The notes: generated by a model from the letters alone, not told the origin. Numbered from the stretch's first letter, positions 25,940 through 34,826 are shown. The stretch: DNA of 64,000 nucleotides from Rhodoferax bucti (GCF_005876985.1 NZ_VAHD01000002.1:434001-498000), one strand, 5' to 3'. Numbers and translations: made by a program.

Positions 25940-27109
25940 TTACTTGCCGACGGCTTTGCGTGAGCCGTCTTCAAACAGCTCGTCGTCGCTCAGCAGGGTG
26001 CCTGTGGCGTCCCACGTGCGCTGGCGCTGGACGTTGCCCTTGTTGTCGTAGCGGTCCTCGGTTTGTACCTTGCCATTGTCGAAGTAGCTCAGGTGCAGGC
26101 CGATGGGGCGCTCCCGGTAATTGCCCTCCAGCAGGTAGCTGCCCTCGAAGCGGAGTTTGCCGTTGTCCAGAAAGCGCTGGGTACGGCGCACCTCCTGGTT
26201 GCCCTCCGGGGTGTAGCTGTCTTTGCTTTGCGGCTGGCCGTTCAGGAAGAAGCGGGCATCGGTGCTCAGGCGGCTGCGCTTGCGGCCGTTGCTCTCGGCC
26301 ACCACGTAGCTACGCTCGCGCACCAAGGTGCCGCTGGCGTGGTATTCGGCGTCACGCAGCAGCAGGGCGGGGCGGCTGCTTTCGTCCCACAGTTTTTCAC
26401 GGCGTTTGACACCGTCGTCACCAAAGAAACGCTCGCTGCGTTGGGTGCCACTGCGTTCCTCCTCATCGGTTGGCTGGCCGTTGTTGGCAAAGCGCACTGC
26501 CTTTTGCACGGTGCCGGCCAGCAGCGTCTGGGTGCTGCGCAGCTTGCCGTCGCTGGAGTAGCTGGACACGGTGCTGGGTTTGCCGGCAAAGCCGCACAGC
26601 GCAGCGTCATCCGCATGCGGCGCCAGCAAGGGCTTGGGGCCGCAGCGCAGTTCGCTGACTTGTTTGGCGCGGTTGAATTGCACGGAGGCGCCGTCGCGCT
26701 CGTTGTCCGCCACCCACTCCACCCGCTTGAGGCTGCCATCGTCATACCAGCTGCGGCGCAGACCGCGGGTGTTGCCGTTCACGTTGGTGAATTCTTCGAT
26801 CAGCTGACCATTGGGCGCCCACTCGCGCTCCAGGCCTTCGCGGGGGCCGTTGGCGGTGGTGGTGAATTCCTTGTTCAGCTTGCCATCGCGGTAGTAGCGC
26901 ATCAGGCCGAACATGCTGCCGTTGCGCAATTCGTATTCCCGCTCCATGCGGCCGGTATCGCGGTCTTTGCAGCGCACCATGCCGCTTTTGCCGGCGGTTT
27001 CCGCGCCATTGTTGGTGTTGATGGATTGGCCGATGAATTCGCAGTCTTGCACCGCGAAGGCGGCGGGTGTGACGCAGATCAAAAGAGTGGCGAGAAGCGT
27101 GGGGCGCAT
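25940..27109 (-). CDS. Secreted MORN/YwqK-type repeat protein
   Basis: 389 residues from ATG 27109 with a signal peptide (MRPTLLATLLICVTPAAFA). The mature part has repeated short strands of the pattern xxYxxDGxLxxExxY, for example MRYYRDGKLNKEF, RSWYDDGSLKRVEW, RFLDNGKLRFEGSY, LSYFDNGKVQTEDRY. These are the MORN variant repeats of the YwqK family, which databases label antitoxin although that role is known only for Bacillus YwqK. No toxin gene is adjacent. Likely periplasmic or outer-membrane associated; function unknown. The frame is open upstream of the chosen start but lacks a signal sequence there. Confidence 0.75.
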   Translation of the reverse strand: MRPTLLATLLICVTPAAFAVQDCEFIGQSINTNNGAETAGKSGMVRCKDRDTGRMEREYELRNGSMFGLMRYYRDGKLNKEFTTTANGPREGLEREWAPNGQLIEEFTNVNGNTRGLRRSWYDDGSLKRVEWVADNERDGASVQFNRAKQVSELRCGPKPLLAPHADDAALCGFAGKPSTVSSYSSDGKLRSTQTLLAGTVQKAVRFANNGQPTDEEERSGTQRSERFFGDDGVKRREKLWDESSRPALLLRDAEYHASGTLVRERSYVVAESNGRKRSRLSTDARFFLNGQPQSKDSYTPEGNQEVRRTQRFLDNGKLRFEGSYLLEGNYRERPIGLHLSYFDNGKVQTEDRYDNKGNVQRQRTWDATGTLLSDDELFEDGSRKAVGK

Positions 27110-27188
27110 GGTCGTGCAGATGATGTAGGTCAAGCACTGTAGCGCAGCCGGCGCGCACAGTGGAGCCATCGATTCACAGGAGGACACC

Positions 27189-27626
27189 ATGTTCAAACAC
27201 ATTCTTTTGGCTACCGATGGCTCCGCATCTTCCGAGCACGCCGCCCAGCTCGCAGTTAACCTGGCCCGCACCCACGGCGCCAAACTCACCGCTTTGTATG
27301 TGGCCGACCCGTACCCCTATATCGGCATTGGCGAGATGAATCCTGCCGGCCTGCAAGCCTACGCCTCGGCCGGCCAGCAGCTTGCTGCGCAGGCTCATGC
27401 CCATGTGGATGCGCTGTGCCGCGCGGGCGCTCCGGTGGAGCTAGATGCCCGCTTGGTGGAAGACGCTACGGCCGTCAACGGCATTGTGCAAAGCGCGCAA
27501 GCGGTGGGTGCTGACTTGATCGTTATCGGCTCCCATGGCCGCTCGGGCGTGGCGCGCCTGGTGCTGGGTAGCGTGGCTGCCAAGGTGGTGGCCCAGAGCC
27601 CGCTGCCTGTGCTGGTGGCCCGCTAG
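27189..27626 (+). CDS. Universal stress protein (UspA family)
   Basis: 145 residues from ATG 27189 with ribosome site CAGGAGGA. N-terminal MFKHILLATDGS and the ATP-binding C-terminal motif GSHGRSGVARLVLGSVA (G-2x-G-9x-GS) are intact, so it belongs to the ATP-binding UspA/UspFG-type group. Cytosolic stress protein of unknown precise role. No neighbour suggests a specific pathway. Confidence 0.94.
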   Translation: MFKHILLATDGSASSEHAAQLAVNLARTHGAKLTALYVADPYPYIGIGEMNPAGLQAYASAGQQLAAQAHAHVDALCRAGAPVELDARLVEDATAVNGIVQSAQAVGADLIVIGSHGRSGVARLVLGSVAAKVVAQSPLPVLVAR

Positions 27627-27730
27627 GCACACCCGCCCATCGCCCGCAAGCGTCTTCGCGTGCGGGTGCTTGAAAAAGGCTGCACGGCCTCCAGTTACAG
27701 CGTTCCTGCAACGCCGCACTTGGGAGACCT

Positions 27731-28570
27731 GTGGCCTTTCTTTTGTTTTGCCTGGCAGCGCTCTCGCTGCTGGTCGCCTTGGTGGGCTACCCGCGTTGGT
27801 TGCGTTGGCGGCGTGCGCGCTGGCAGCAGCAGCCATTTCCTGCCGCGTGGCGCAAGCATTTGCGCAAGCGGGTGCCGATGTTTGCGCGCTTGCCTGCCGA
27901 CTTGCAGTTGCAGCTCAAAAAACACATTCAGGTGTTTGTGGCCGAAAAAGCCTTTATCGGCTGCGACGGCTTGCGGGTGACGGATGAAATGCGGGTGGTG
28001 GTCGCCGCCCATGCCTGCTTGCTGTTGCTGAACCGCACGCGCGGTGTGCCCGCCGACTACTTTGCTGGCGTGCTCCAGATATTGCTGTATCCGGCCGCTT
28101 TTGTGGTGGACCGCAGCCACACCGATGCGGCCGGAGTCCACCATGCCGGGCGGCAGGCGTTAGCCGGGGAGTCGTGGTCGCAAGGGCAGGTGATCTTGTC
28201 GTGGCAGGACGTGTTGCAGGGCGCGGCCGATGCGCACGATGGCCGCAATGTGGTCATCCACGAATTCGCCCACCAGCTCGACCAGGAAAACGGCCAGGCC
28301 ATAGGCGCACCCTTGCCGCTGGCAGGTGATGCCAGCCACAACCCGCAACGCTGGAAAACGGTGCTCACTGCCGCCTACCAGCGCTTGCAGGGCGAAGCCT
28401 TTATGCACCAGCAGGTGCTGCTGGACCACTACGGTGCGCAAGACCCTGCCGAGTTCTTTTCGGTGGTGTCCGAGGTGTTTTTCGAGCAGGGTGATGCGCT
28501 GCGCAGTTACGACGAGGCGCTGTACCGCGAGTTGCAAAGCTACTTCAAGGTGGACCCGGCCAGCTGGTAA
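27731..28570 (+). CDS. mtfA: Zinc-dependent peptidase MtfA family
   Basis: 279 residues with GTG start at 27731. A short N-terminal hydrophobic helix (residues 2-20) precedes the domain. The zinc site HEFAHQLD (His177, Glu178, His181) and the downstream Glu in DPAEFFSVVSEVFFEQ are the MtfA active site. In E. coli MtfA binds the repressor Mlc and affects glucose PTS control. In non-enteric species the partner is unknown, and many homologues, as here, carry an N-terminal membrane anchor. Confidence 0.92.
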   Translation: MAFLLFCLAALSLLVALVGYPRWLRWRRARWQQQPFPAAWRKHLRKRVPMFARLPADLQLQLKKHIQVFVAEKAFIGCDGLRVTDEMRVVVAAHACLLLLNRTRGVPADYFAGVLQILLYPAAFVVDRSHTDAAGVHHAGRQALAGESWSQGQVILSWQDVLQGAADAHDGRNVVIHEFAHQLDQENGQAIGAPLPLAGDASHNPQRWKTVLTAAYQRLQGEAFMHQQVLLDHYGAQDPAEFFSVVSEVFFEQGDALRSYDEALYRELQSYFKVDPASW

Positions 28571-28627
28571 GCCGGGCGTCAAGCGCGGCCTGCGGGTGCG
28601 CGGCACAATGCTTGCTCTGTCTGGTCT

Positions 28628-29302
28628 ATGTCTTCGCCCGCCCCCACTTCTTCCCCTGCCAAGCCCCTGAACGGGCCGCTGGATTTGTCGTCTGCCTTGC
28701 AGGGCGAGGTGCAGCAGCACACCTGGTTTGAGGATGCGCAGGCCATTTTCACCGGCACCCTGTTTGTGAGCCTGGCGCTCATCTTGTTTGGCCAGGCGGG
28801 GTTGCTAACGGGCGGCACGGCCGGCGCCGCCTTTGTGCTGCACTACGCCACCGGGGTGAGCTTGGGTAAGCTGTTCTTCTTGATCAACCTGCCGTTTTAC
28901 TGGTTTGCCTGGCACCGCATGGGGCGGGAGTTCACGGTCAAAACCTTTGTGGCCATTACGTTTCTCTCGGCCATGGCCGAGTGGTCGCCCCGCTTGTTTG
29001 CCATTGAGCGCCTGCACCCGGCCTATGCGGCGGTGCTCGGGGGCTTGTTGCTGGGGTCGGGCTGCCTGTTTCTGGCCCGGCACCGCGCCAGCTTGGGCGG
29101 TGCCACCATCGTGTCGCTGTATCTCCAGCGCTCACGCGGTTGGCGGGCGGGCATGGTGCAAATGGGCATGGATTGCACCATCGTGCTGTTGGCGCTCACC
29201 GTGGTGGACCCGGTGCGGGTGGCCTACTCGGTGTTGGCTGCGGTGGTGATGAACCTTTTTATTGCCATCAACCACCGCCCCGGGCGCTACGCGGTGCTCT
29301 AG
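28628..29302 (+). CDS. YitT-family integral membrane protein
   Basis: 224 residues. After a ~40-residue polar N-terminus (PAPTSSPAKP...) there are about five hydrophobic segments, beginning AIFTGTLFVSLALILFGQAGLLTGGTAGAAFVLHYATG, whose GLLTGGTAG motif is typical of YitT/YczE proteins. Inner-membrane protein of unknown transport or structural role. It starts 58 bp after mtfA on the same strand. Confidence 0.85.
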   Translation: MSSPAPTSSPAKPLNGPLDLSSALQGEVQQHTWFEDAQAIFTGTLFVSLALILFGQAGLLTGGTAGAAFVLHYATGVSLGKLFFLINLPFYWFAWHRMGREFTVKTFVAITFLSAMAEWSPRLFAIERLHPAYAAVLGGLLLGSGCLFLARHRASLGGATIVSLYLQRSRGWRAGMVQMGMDCTIVLLALTVVDPVRVAYSVLAAVVMNLFIAINHRPGRYAVL

Positions 29303-29316
29303 AAGCCGGGTGGGGC

Positions 29317-29952
29317 TTAGTTCACACCCAGGAACTCGGCCAGCGCGGCGGTTTCCATGGCACCGGCATTGGTCACGACCTGGCCGGTTTTGATGTTTTT
29401 GGCCACCACATAGGGCACCGATTCCACCGCCAGCTTATTGAACAACTCGGTGTTGGCCTTGATGGTGGCTTCTACCTCCGGCGCCACCGTGCTGGGCAAG
29501 GGCGTGCCGCCGGTGCCCGCGAGGATGGAGGTTTCATGCGCTGCCATGAACTCTGCCGGATTGGACGCGCTCAAGATGGCCGCCCCTTGTGGCGCGCTTT
29601 TGCCGTTGATGAACGACACCGGAATCCACACAAACTTCACTTTGGGCAGCAAAGCCTGCGAGTTTTGCCACAGGTGGCCGCAGTGCGGGCATTGGGGGTC
29701 AAACAGCACATAGACCGGGTTGGCGGCCATGAGTGCCCCCACGGTAAAGCCTTTGCCTTCAGCGGCAATCTTGTCATAGGCCTGTGCGGGCGCCAGGGCA
29801 CCCGATTTCTCGGCAGGCTTGGCCGCACCGTCTTCTTGCTTGCCGCAGGCGGCCAAGGCCCCCACGCCCAGCAACATGGGCAAAGCCAGCAGGTGCAGGC
29901 GGTGACGTTGGGGGAGGGAGGAAGCGGAAGAAGTGGCGTTTTTCACAGGCAT
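29317..29952 (-). CDS. DsbG/DsbC-like thioredoxin-fold lipoprotein
   Basis: 211 residues from ATG 29952. A basic, hydrophobic N-terminus ends in the lipobox LAAC (about residue 36), so it is a predicted lipoprotein. The thioredoxin fold begins VYVLFDPQCPHCGHLW with the redox pair CPHC, and ends with the cis-Pro region ESVPYVV. Without the dimerisation domain of full DsbC or DsbG it looks like a monomeric periplasmic thiol oxidoreductase. No good ribosome site is visible before the chosen ATG; the frame is open upstream to 30102. Confidence 0.82.
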   Translation of the reverse strand: MPVKNATSSASSLPQRHRLHLLALPMLLGVGALAACGKQEDGAAKPAEKSGALAPAQAYDKIAAEGKGFTVGALMAANPVYVLFDPQCPHCGHLWQNSQALLPKVKFVWIPVSFINGKSAPQGAAILSASNPAEFMAAHETSILAGTGGTPLPSTVAPEVEATIKANTELFNKLAVESVPYVVAKNIKTGQVVTNAGAMETAALAEFLGVN

Positions 29953-30061
29953 GGGAGGTATGAAGGGGGGATGGAGATGATATTCAGCGCGGGTAGAGTC
30001 GTTCAAACCGGCATTGGTTCCCGCAGTGGTTACTTTACAGGCACCCCCATGCAAGCCCCTG

Positions 30062-30130
30062 TTGATGCGGGTTTGGAGGCTTGTGAACATAGTTATCCAC
30101 AAAGTGGCGCACAGTTTCAGGGGGTAATCT
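30062..30130 (+). repeat. DnaA-box repeat, copy 1 (divergent)
   Basis: GGCTTGTGAACATAG followed by TTATCCACA at 30093-30101, then GTGGCGCACAG and GGGGTAA. Lower similarity than copies 3 and 4 but the same order of words. Confidence 0.65.
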
Positions 30131-30267
30131 GGCGTGGTTTGACGTCGTTTTCTTCAACTAAACCGATTTTTTAAAACTGCTAGCACAAATCCATTCTTCA
30201 TTCGCAAAACATGCTGATTTGAATTTTTTGAGGCCTGCATCTGCTGAAAAATGAGGCATCGTGTGGA

Positions 30268-30350
30268 AAGCCAATGCTGGCGCGGATTTGGCGGCTTGTG
30301 CCTAGGGTTATCCACAATGTGGCCCACACAGAAATGGGGCAACTTTTTTT
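30268..30350 (+). repeat. DnaA-box repeat, copy 2
   Basis: AAGCCAATGCTGGCGCGGAT, CTTGTG, TTATCCACA at 30308-30316, GTGGCCCACA, then GGGGCAAC and a seven-T run. Same architecture as copy 4. Confidence 0.75.
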
Positions 30351-30458
30351 GTGCAACAGCCCTTGTGTACCGCACGCGTGAGGGGCGTGCATTGCCGGGT
30401 TTTGTTACATCTGCGATAGTGCCGTCAGGGAAGTAACAAATACAAAGGTGGCCTCCAC

Positions 30459-32012
30459 ATGCCCCATCGGTTGAAGCTACGCCGTAGCGTGTCATTGCGA
30501 CGATCTTTGCGGATGCTGGTCATCTGCAGCGTGTTGCCGGCTGCCGTGGTGAGTGGGCTCTTGGCCTATGCCAACTACCGGTTGCAGCGCGACAACGTGG
30601 AGCAGCAAACCATGCTGGTGGCCCGCGCCATCCAAACCGACCTAGAGCGGGAAATGGCCGCCATCGAGGCCGCCCTCAAAACCCTGGCCACAGCACCCGA
30701 GCTGGCAACCGGCAACCTCGCGGGCTTCCACCAGCGTGCCCAGAATGCGCTGGCGTCTGGCTCGGTGCTCAATTACATCCTGACGGACCAAGACGGCCAC
30801 CAGCAGCTCAATACCTTGCTGCCCTATGGCGCGCCCTTGCCCCAGACGGGTACGCCCGCACAACTGAGCAAGGTGTTTGACGACAAAACCACGGTACTGA
30901 CCGACATGTTCACCGGCGTCACTACCAAGAACCACATCATTGCCATGGGAGTGCCGGTACTCGTGCAGGGCAGGGTGGTGTACAGCCTCAATATTGGCCT
31001 AGTGCCGGCACGCATCAACCAGTTGATTGCCCGCCACAACATTCCGGACGGTTGGGTGGTGGCGGTGCTGGACAGCAGCGGCAGCATCGTCGGGCGGTCC
31101 CGCGATCCTGAGCGTTTTGTGGGGCAAAAAGCTGGAGCTGAGGTGTTGGCCTTGATCGTCAAGCGCAGCGGGGGAGTGCTGGAGTCGCACACCAAAGACG
31201 GTATTCCGGTCATTACCGCGCTGGCTCCATCTCCGACCTTGGGGTGGACGGTCGCGGCTGGCGCACCGCGCGAGCAACTCAGCCGGGACTTGATCTGGCA
31301 GCTCGCCCAGGTGCTGGCGGGCTTAGCGGCGGCGTTTGCCTTGAGCTTGTGGTTGGCGCACAGGGCGGGTTTGCGGGTGCTGTCCTCGGTGCGCCAACTC
31401 AACGATGCAGCCTTGGCCCTGGGCCGTGGGGACGACGTGACCTTGCCGACCCTGGAGTTGCAAGAAGCGCAGGCGGTGGGCACCGCGATGTTGCAGGCGG
31501 CCGATGCCATGCGGCAGGTGAAGTTTTTTGCCCAACACGACGCCTTGACCGAGCTGCCCAACCGCCTGCTGTTCGATGAACTGGCCACCCGGGGCATGGC
31601 ACTGGCCACCCGGCGGGGCCAGCCCATGGCCTTGCTGGCACTTGATCTTGATGGCTTCAAGGCGGTGAACGACACCCTAGGTCACGCCAAGGGCGATGAA
31701 GTGCTTAAAACCGTGGCGTTGCGAATATTGCAGAGCATCCGCGCGTCGGATGTGGCGGCCCGCATTGGGGGGGATGAGTTCATCATCCTGCTGGTCGACA
31801 TGACGGCCGAGGCCGCCATGCAAAGCGCGGAGCGCCTGGTGGAGCTGCTGTCCGCCCCCTACGCCGGGGTGCTGGCCCCTGTGGGTGCGAGTGTGGGGGT
31901 GGCCATGTTTCCCCAGCATGGCAAAGACATGAAAGCCCTGATCCAGGCCGCAGACCAGGCGCTGTATGCCGCCAAAGCCGCAGGCAAGCGCCGTGCGGTG
32001 CTGGTGCGTTGA
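30459..32012 (+). CDS. Membrane-bound diguanylate cyclase (dCache-like sensor, GGDEF)
   Basis: 517 residues. A first membrane helix (about 19-40) and a second (about 285-305) enclose a ~240-residue periplasmic sensor of dCache/CHASE-like shape. After a short HAMP-like linker the catalytic domain has the intact GGDEF motif (RIGGDEF) and, five residues before it, the RxxD inhibitory site RASD. So it should make c-di-GMP from GTP and be product-inhibited. The ligand of the sensor is unknown. The region upstream contains the DnaA-box repeats. Confidence 0.93.
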   Translation: MPHRLKLRRSVSLRRSLRMLVICSVLPAAVVSGLLAYANYRLQRDNVEQQTMLVARAIQTDLEREMAAIEAALKTLATAPELATGNLAGFHQRAQNALASGSVLNYILTDQDGHQQLNTLLPYGAPLPQTGTPAQLSKVFDDKTTVLTDMFTGVTTKNHIIAMGVPVLVQGRVVYSLNIGLVPARINQLIARHNIPDGWVVAVLDSSGSIVGRSRDPERFVGQKAGAEVLALIVKRSGGVLESHTKDGIPVITALAPSPTLGWTVAAGAPREQLSRDLIWQLAQVLAGLAAAFALSLWLAHRAGLRVLSSVRQLNDAALALGRGDDVTLPTLELQEAQAVGTAMLQAADAMRQVKFFAQHDALTELPNRLLFDELATRGMALATRRGQPMALLALDLDGFKAVNDTLGHAKGDEVLKTVALRILQSIRASDVAARIGGDEFIILLVDMTAEAAMQSAERLVELLSAPYAGVLAPVGASVGVAMFPQHGKDMKALIQAADQALYAAKAAGKRRAVLVR

Positions 32013-32038
32013 GCAAAGCAGCCGGCCACTGTTACCAC

Positions 32039-32065
32039 AAAAAAACAGCCCCGCAACGGGGGCTG
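32039..32065 (-). terminator. Rho-independent terminator for the DUF6172 gene (minus strand)
   Basis: On the minus strand CAGCCCCCG-TTGC-GGGGCTG is followed by a run of seven T residues. It lies just after the stop of the convergent diguanylate cyclase gene and may also slow plus-strand transcripts. Confidence 0.8.
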
Positions 32066-32097
32066 CTAGAGCTGCTTATTTTTTGTGCGTCGTGTCA

Positions 32098-32181
32098 CAA
32101 GCCAAGCGGGATGCGGGTTTTCGCCCTTGTGAACACGCTTATCCACAATGCAGTCCACATGCGCTTGGGGTAAGTTTTTTT
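32098..32181 (+). repeat. DnaA-box repeat, copy 3
   Basis: CTTGTGAACACGC then TTATCCACA at 32139-32147, AGTCCACATG, GCTTGGGGTAAG and a seven-T run. Nearly identical to copy 4 from CTTATCCACA to the T run. Confidence 0.85.
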
Positions 32182-32237
32182 CAACTTTTTTTGCCCCGCG
32201 CGCGGCAAACAGACCGTGGGTTTGTGCTAGCCGGGGC

Positions 32238-32564
32238 TTACTCTTCCAAAAAGTTGGCAATCGTGGCGCCGGCAGCTGGGTCACGCGGCTTGCGTACACC
32301 GTGCTTGGCCAAAATTTCGATGTAAAACTGCTTGCCGCCTTCTTTGGCGATGGCGTCCACCAGGCCGATCAGCTCGGCGGAGTGGGCCACCACGGCATCT
32401 TGCTCGGTGGCGCCAAAGCGGCAGTCAAAGTCCCAAAAGTCCACGCCTTCGGGCAAGGCGCGGTTGCGCTCGCGCTTCATGTATTTGCGGATTTCGTGCT
32501 TGGTGGCATCCAACAGGCGATCGGGGTGTTTGCCTTCAACCTGAAGGGGGAATGTCTTTTTCAT
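32238..32564 (-). CDS. DUF6172 family protein
   Basis: 108 residues from ATG 32564 with ribosome site AAGGATTT. MKKTFPLQVEGKHPDRLLDATKHEIRKYMKRERNR is a basic start followed by the conserved LPEGVDFWDFDCRFG. A cytosolic protein of a family found through Proteobacteria, without known function. The open frame reaches 32729 but the extra part overlaps the divergent exonuclease gene. Confidence 0.75.
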   Translation of the reverse strand: MKKTFPLQVEGKHPDRLLDATKHEIRKYMKRERNRALPEGVDFWDFDCRFGATEQDAVVAHSAELIGLVDAIAKEGGKQFYIEILAKHGVRKPRDPAAGATIANFLEE

Positions 32565-32594
32565 GGGGGAAATCCTTGCGTACGCGGGTGGGCG

Positions 32595-33212
32595 ATGATA
32601 CGCCCCATGCACCATACCCCCCGCGAACAGCACTCCACTCCCGACAAAGACGCCATTGCCCTGCTGCCCGAGTTCGGCCGCTTGGGGCTGGACCGCATCA
32701 CCTTGGTCAGCACGGGCCCGCAAGCCCATGCCGCGATGGCGCTACTGAGCCAAGCCCGCGTCTGGGGTTTTGATACCGAGTCCAAACCCACCTTCAAAGT
32801 GGGTGAGGTGTCGGACGGGCCGCACGTGTTGCAGCTCTCTACCCCGCAGCGTGCATGGGTGTTTCAGCTGCATGAGCCGGAGTGCCGTGCGGTGGCTGCA
32901 CAGCTGATGGCCTTGCCGGGCGTGGTGAAAGCGGGCTTCGGCCTGGGGGACGACCGCAAGCGCATCCTGCACAAGTTGGGGGTAGAGCCCCTAGGCGTGC
33001 TGGAGCTGAACCATGTGTTCCGCGAGCGGGGGTACCGCAAAGACATGGGCGTCAAGGGCGCGGTGGCGGTGCTGTTCAAGCAGCGTTTTATCAAGAGCAA
33101 GAAGGCGGCCACCAGCAACTGGGCGGCTCCGCGTTTGACAGATGCCCAACTGGTCTACGCGGCCAACGATGCGTATGCCGCTATCCGCGTGTACGACGCG
33201 CTGGGTCTGTAA
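32595..33212 (+). CDS. 3'-5' exonuclease (RNase D/Werner-like)
   Basis: 205 residues from ATG 32595; ATG 32607 is an alternative. The DEDD motifs are present: Exo I WGFDTESKPTF, Exo II in VVKAGFGLGDDRKRIL, and Exo III YAANDAYAAIRVYDAL (DEDDy type, with Tyr). It should remove nucleotides from DNA or RNA 3' ends. Its 3' end overlaps the convergent methyltransferase gene by 32 bp. No C-terminal HRDC domain, so it is not full RNase D. Confidence 0.88.
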   Translation: MIRPMHHTPREQHSTPDKDAIALLPEFGRLGLDRITLVSTGPQAHAAMALLSQARVWGFDTESKPTFKVGEVSDGPHVLQLSTPQRAWVFQLHEPECRAVAAQLMALPGVVKAGFGLGDDRKRILHKLGVEPLGVLELNHVFRERGYRKDMGVKGAVAVLFKQRFIKSKKAATSNWAAPRLTDAQLVYAANDAYAAIRVYDALGL

Positions 33213-33843
33213 ACCCCCACACCAGCAGCAGGTTGTTGGCCGGCAGGGCATGGCGGGCTTGCAACTGCAGCCCGGCGAGTGCGGCTTGGGCTTCCACGTC
33301 GGCCAGCTGGCGGATGCCAAAGCTGGCGTCATGGGCTCGGAGGCTGGCATCGAACTCGATATTGCTTTGTGTGGGCGGCACCCCGGCTTCAAAGTAGGGG
33401 CCGTAGGTCACCAACACGCCGCCATTGGCCAGGTACTGTGCGGCGCCACGTATGAGTGCACCGCAGGATGCCCAGGGCGCGATGTGCAGCATGTTGATGC
33501 ACAGCACCAGGTCGTAGGGGCCTGCGAGTTCTGAGTCCGGCGCAAACCAGGGCTCCTGGCACACATCGAGCTGCCGGGCGATGTCGATATTGGCTAGATC
33601 TGATTCGTTGGCGCGCACTTCAATGTTGTAGAGCGCGCCGCGGTGCACCTCGGTGGGTTGCCAAGTCCACTGCGGCAAATGCTGCGCAAACCAAACCACG
33701 TGTTGCCCGGTGCCCGAAGCAATCTCCAGCGCCCTGCCGCTGGCGGGCAGCAGGGCTTGCAGCACCTCCAGGATGGGGTGCTTGTTACGCTCAGCAGAGG
33801 GGCTGTGGTCGGGCTGCGCCATGGGCAATACCGCGCTGGGCAT
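33181..33843 (-). CDS. DUF938 class I SAM-dependent methyltransferase-like protein
   Basis: 220 residues from ATG 33843; a second ATG at 33822 is possible. The nucleotide-binding motif LEIASGTGQHVVWFAQHLP and the strand LVLCINMLHIAPW are typical of DUF938, a SAM-binding methyltransferase family of unknown substrate. Residues SAERNKHPILEVL at the start match the family signature. The 32-bp overlap with the exonuclease gene is tail to tail. Confidence 0.85.
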   Translation of the reverse strand: MPSAVLPMAQPDHSPSAERNKHPILEVLQALLPASGRALEIASGTGQHVVWFAQHLPQWTWQPTEVHRGALYNIEVRANESDLANIDIARQLDVCQEPWFAPDSELAGPYDLVLCINMLHIAPWASCGALIRGAAQYLANGGVLVTYGPYFEAGVPPTQSNIEFDASLRAHDASFGIRQLADVEAQAALAGLQLQARHALPANNLLLVWGFTDPARRTRG

Positions 33844-33846
33844 GGT

Positions 33847-34095
33847 TCAGTGGGTCACGAACTCGTAGCTGACTTCTTCGCTTTCCACCATGTCGAGGAT
33901 GTCGTTGAGCTCGTCTTCGCTCTCGGTGCTGCTCCAGGTGTCTTCGGGGTCGGTGGCAAACAGGGGCTCGATGGCGATGTCCAGGAACTGGCCGTTGGGC
34001 AGGCTCAGCACGGGGGTGCCTTCGGAGGTTTCGACCAGCGCCCAATCGTCGGGTACCGACATTTCCAGTTGGATGGTGACTTTGAGTTTTTTCAT
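33847..34095 (-). CDS. Small acidic conserved protein, 82 residues
   Basis: From ATG 34095, preceded by AAGGACC. It begins MKKLKVTIQLEMSVPDDW and has an acidic second half (ESEDELNDILDMVESEE). No signal peptide or membrane segment. No known function; its 3' end is 4 bp before the DUF938 gene, so they may be cotranscribed. Confidence 0.65.
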   Translation of the reverse strand: MKKLKVTIQLEMSVPDDWALVETSEGTPVLSLPNGQFLDIAIEPLFATDPEDTWSSTESEDELNDILDMVESEEVSYEFVTH

Positions 34096-34251
34096 GGAAA
34101 GGTCCTTGTGGGGGGAATGGTGTGAGGCGGCGAGGTTAACCCAGTTGCGTGAATGGCGGAGCGCCGCAGGTCGCAGGCGGCTGCCTTAACACAGGTTTTT
34201 ACGCCCGGAGGCGAGGTGTTTTGCACTGCCCATTTTTTGAGCATGCTTGTC

Positions 34252-34337
34252 AAACCCAATGCCGGCGCGGATTCCGGCGTTTGTAAACACGCTTATCCAC
34301 ACAACAGCCCACAGGTGCTTGGGGTAAGTTTTTTTAC
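34252..34337 (+). repeat. DnaA-box repeat, copy 4
   Basis: CCCAATGCCGGCGCGGATTC, TTGTAAACACGC, TTATCCACA at 34293-34301, AGCCCACAGG, GCTTGGGGTAAG and a seven-T run. Its last bases contain the TAA stop of trxC, read on the other strand. Confidence 0.85.
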
Positions 34338-34783
34338 TTTTTTTGCACCGGCAGGTGCATCTGCACCCAGCGCACGATATCGGCTTGCCCCATGGCACCC
34401 GGCTGGCGGGCCACCTCGCGGCCGCCTACAAAGAGCGCCAGTGTGGGGATGCTGCGGATCTGATAGCGCGCGCCCAGTGCCTGCTGGGCATCGGTGTCCA
34501 CTTTGGCTACACGGAGCTGCGGCTCCAGCTGTGCCGTGGCCGCTGCATAAGCTGGTGCCATGGAGCGGCAAGGGCCACACCAGGGCGCCCAGAAGTCCAC
34601 CAGCAACGGGATGTGGCTGCGGTGCAGGTGTTTGTCGAAGGTGGCTACCGTCAGCTCCAGCGGCTTGCCGGTAAAGAGGCTGCCCTTGCAGCTGCCGCAG
34701 TCGGGGGCGCTGCCCAGTTGGTCGACACGCACGCGGTTGGTGGTGTGGCAGTGGGGGCAAACAATGTGGAGGGCGTCAGTCAT
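34334..34783 (-). CDS. trxC: Thioredoxin TrxC (thioredoxin 2) with zinc ribbon
   Basis: 149 residues. An N-terminal zinc ribbon has Cys9, Cys12 (CPHC), Cys29 and Cys32 (CGSC), and the thioredoxin domain has the active-site WCGPC (Cys69, Cys72) and the cis-Pro in IPTLALF. This is the TrxC plan (E. coli 139 residues), a cytosolic disulfide reductase often induced by peroxide. It is divergent from the 88-residue gene at 34906 across a region with a twin inverted repeat. Confidence 0.95.
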   Translation of the reverse strand: MTDALHIVCPHCHTTNRVRVDQLGSAPDCGSCKGSLFTGKPLELTVATFDKHLHRSHIPLLVDFWAPWCGPCRSMAPAYAAATAQLEPQLRVAKVDTDAQQALGARYQIRSIPTLALFVGGREVARQPGAMGQADIVRWVQMHLPVQKK

Positions 34784-34826
34784 GCGCAGTAGCTTAGGCC
34801 TTACTCCCTAAGAAACAACAGGCACT

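Larger units (their letters stand above)
29953..30458. other. Intergenic region with two DnaA-box repeats
   Basis: About 500 bp between divergent genes. It carries two copies of the DnaA-box repeat (listed separately), AT-rich stretches and no convincing gene. Confidence 0.6.
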
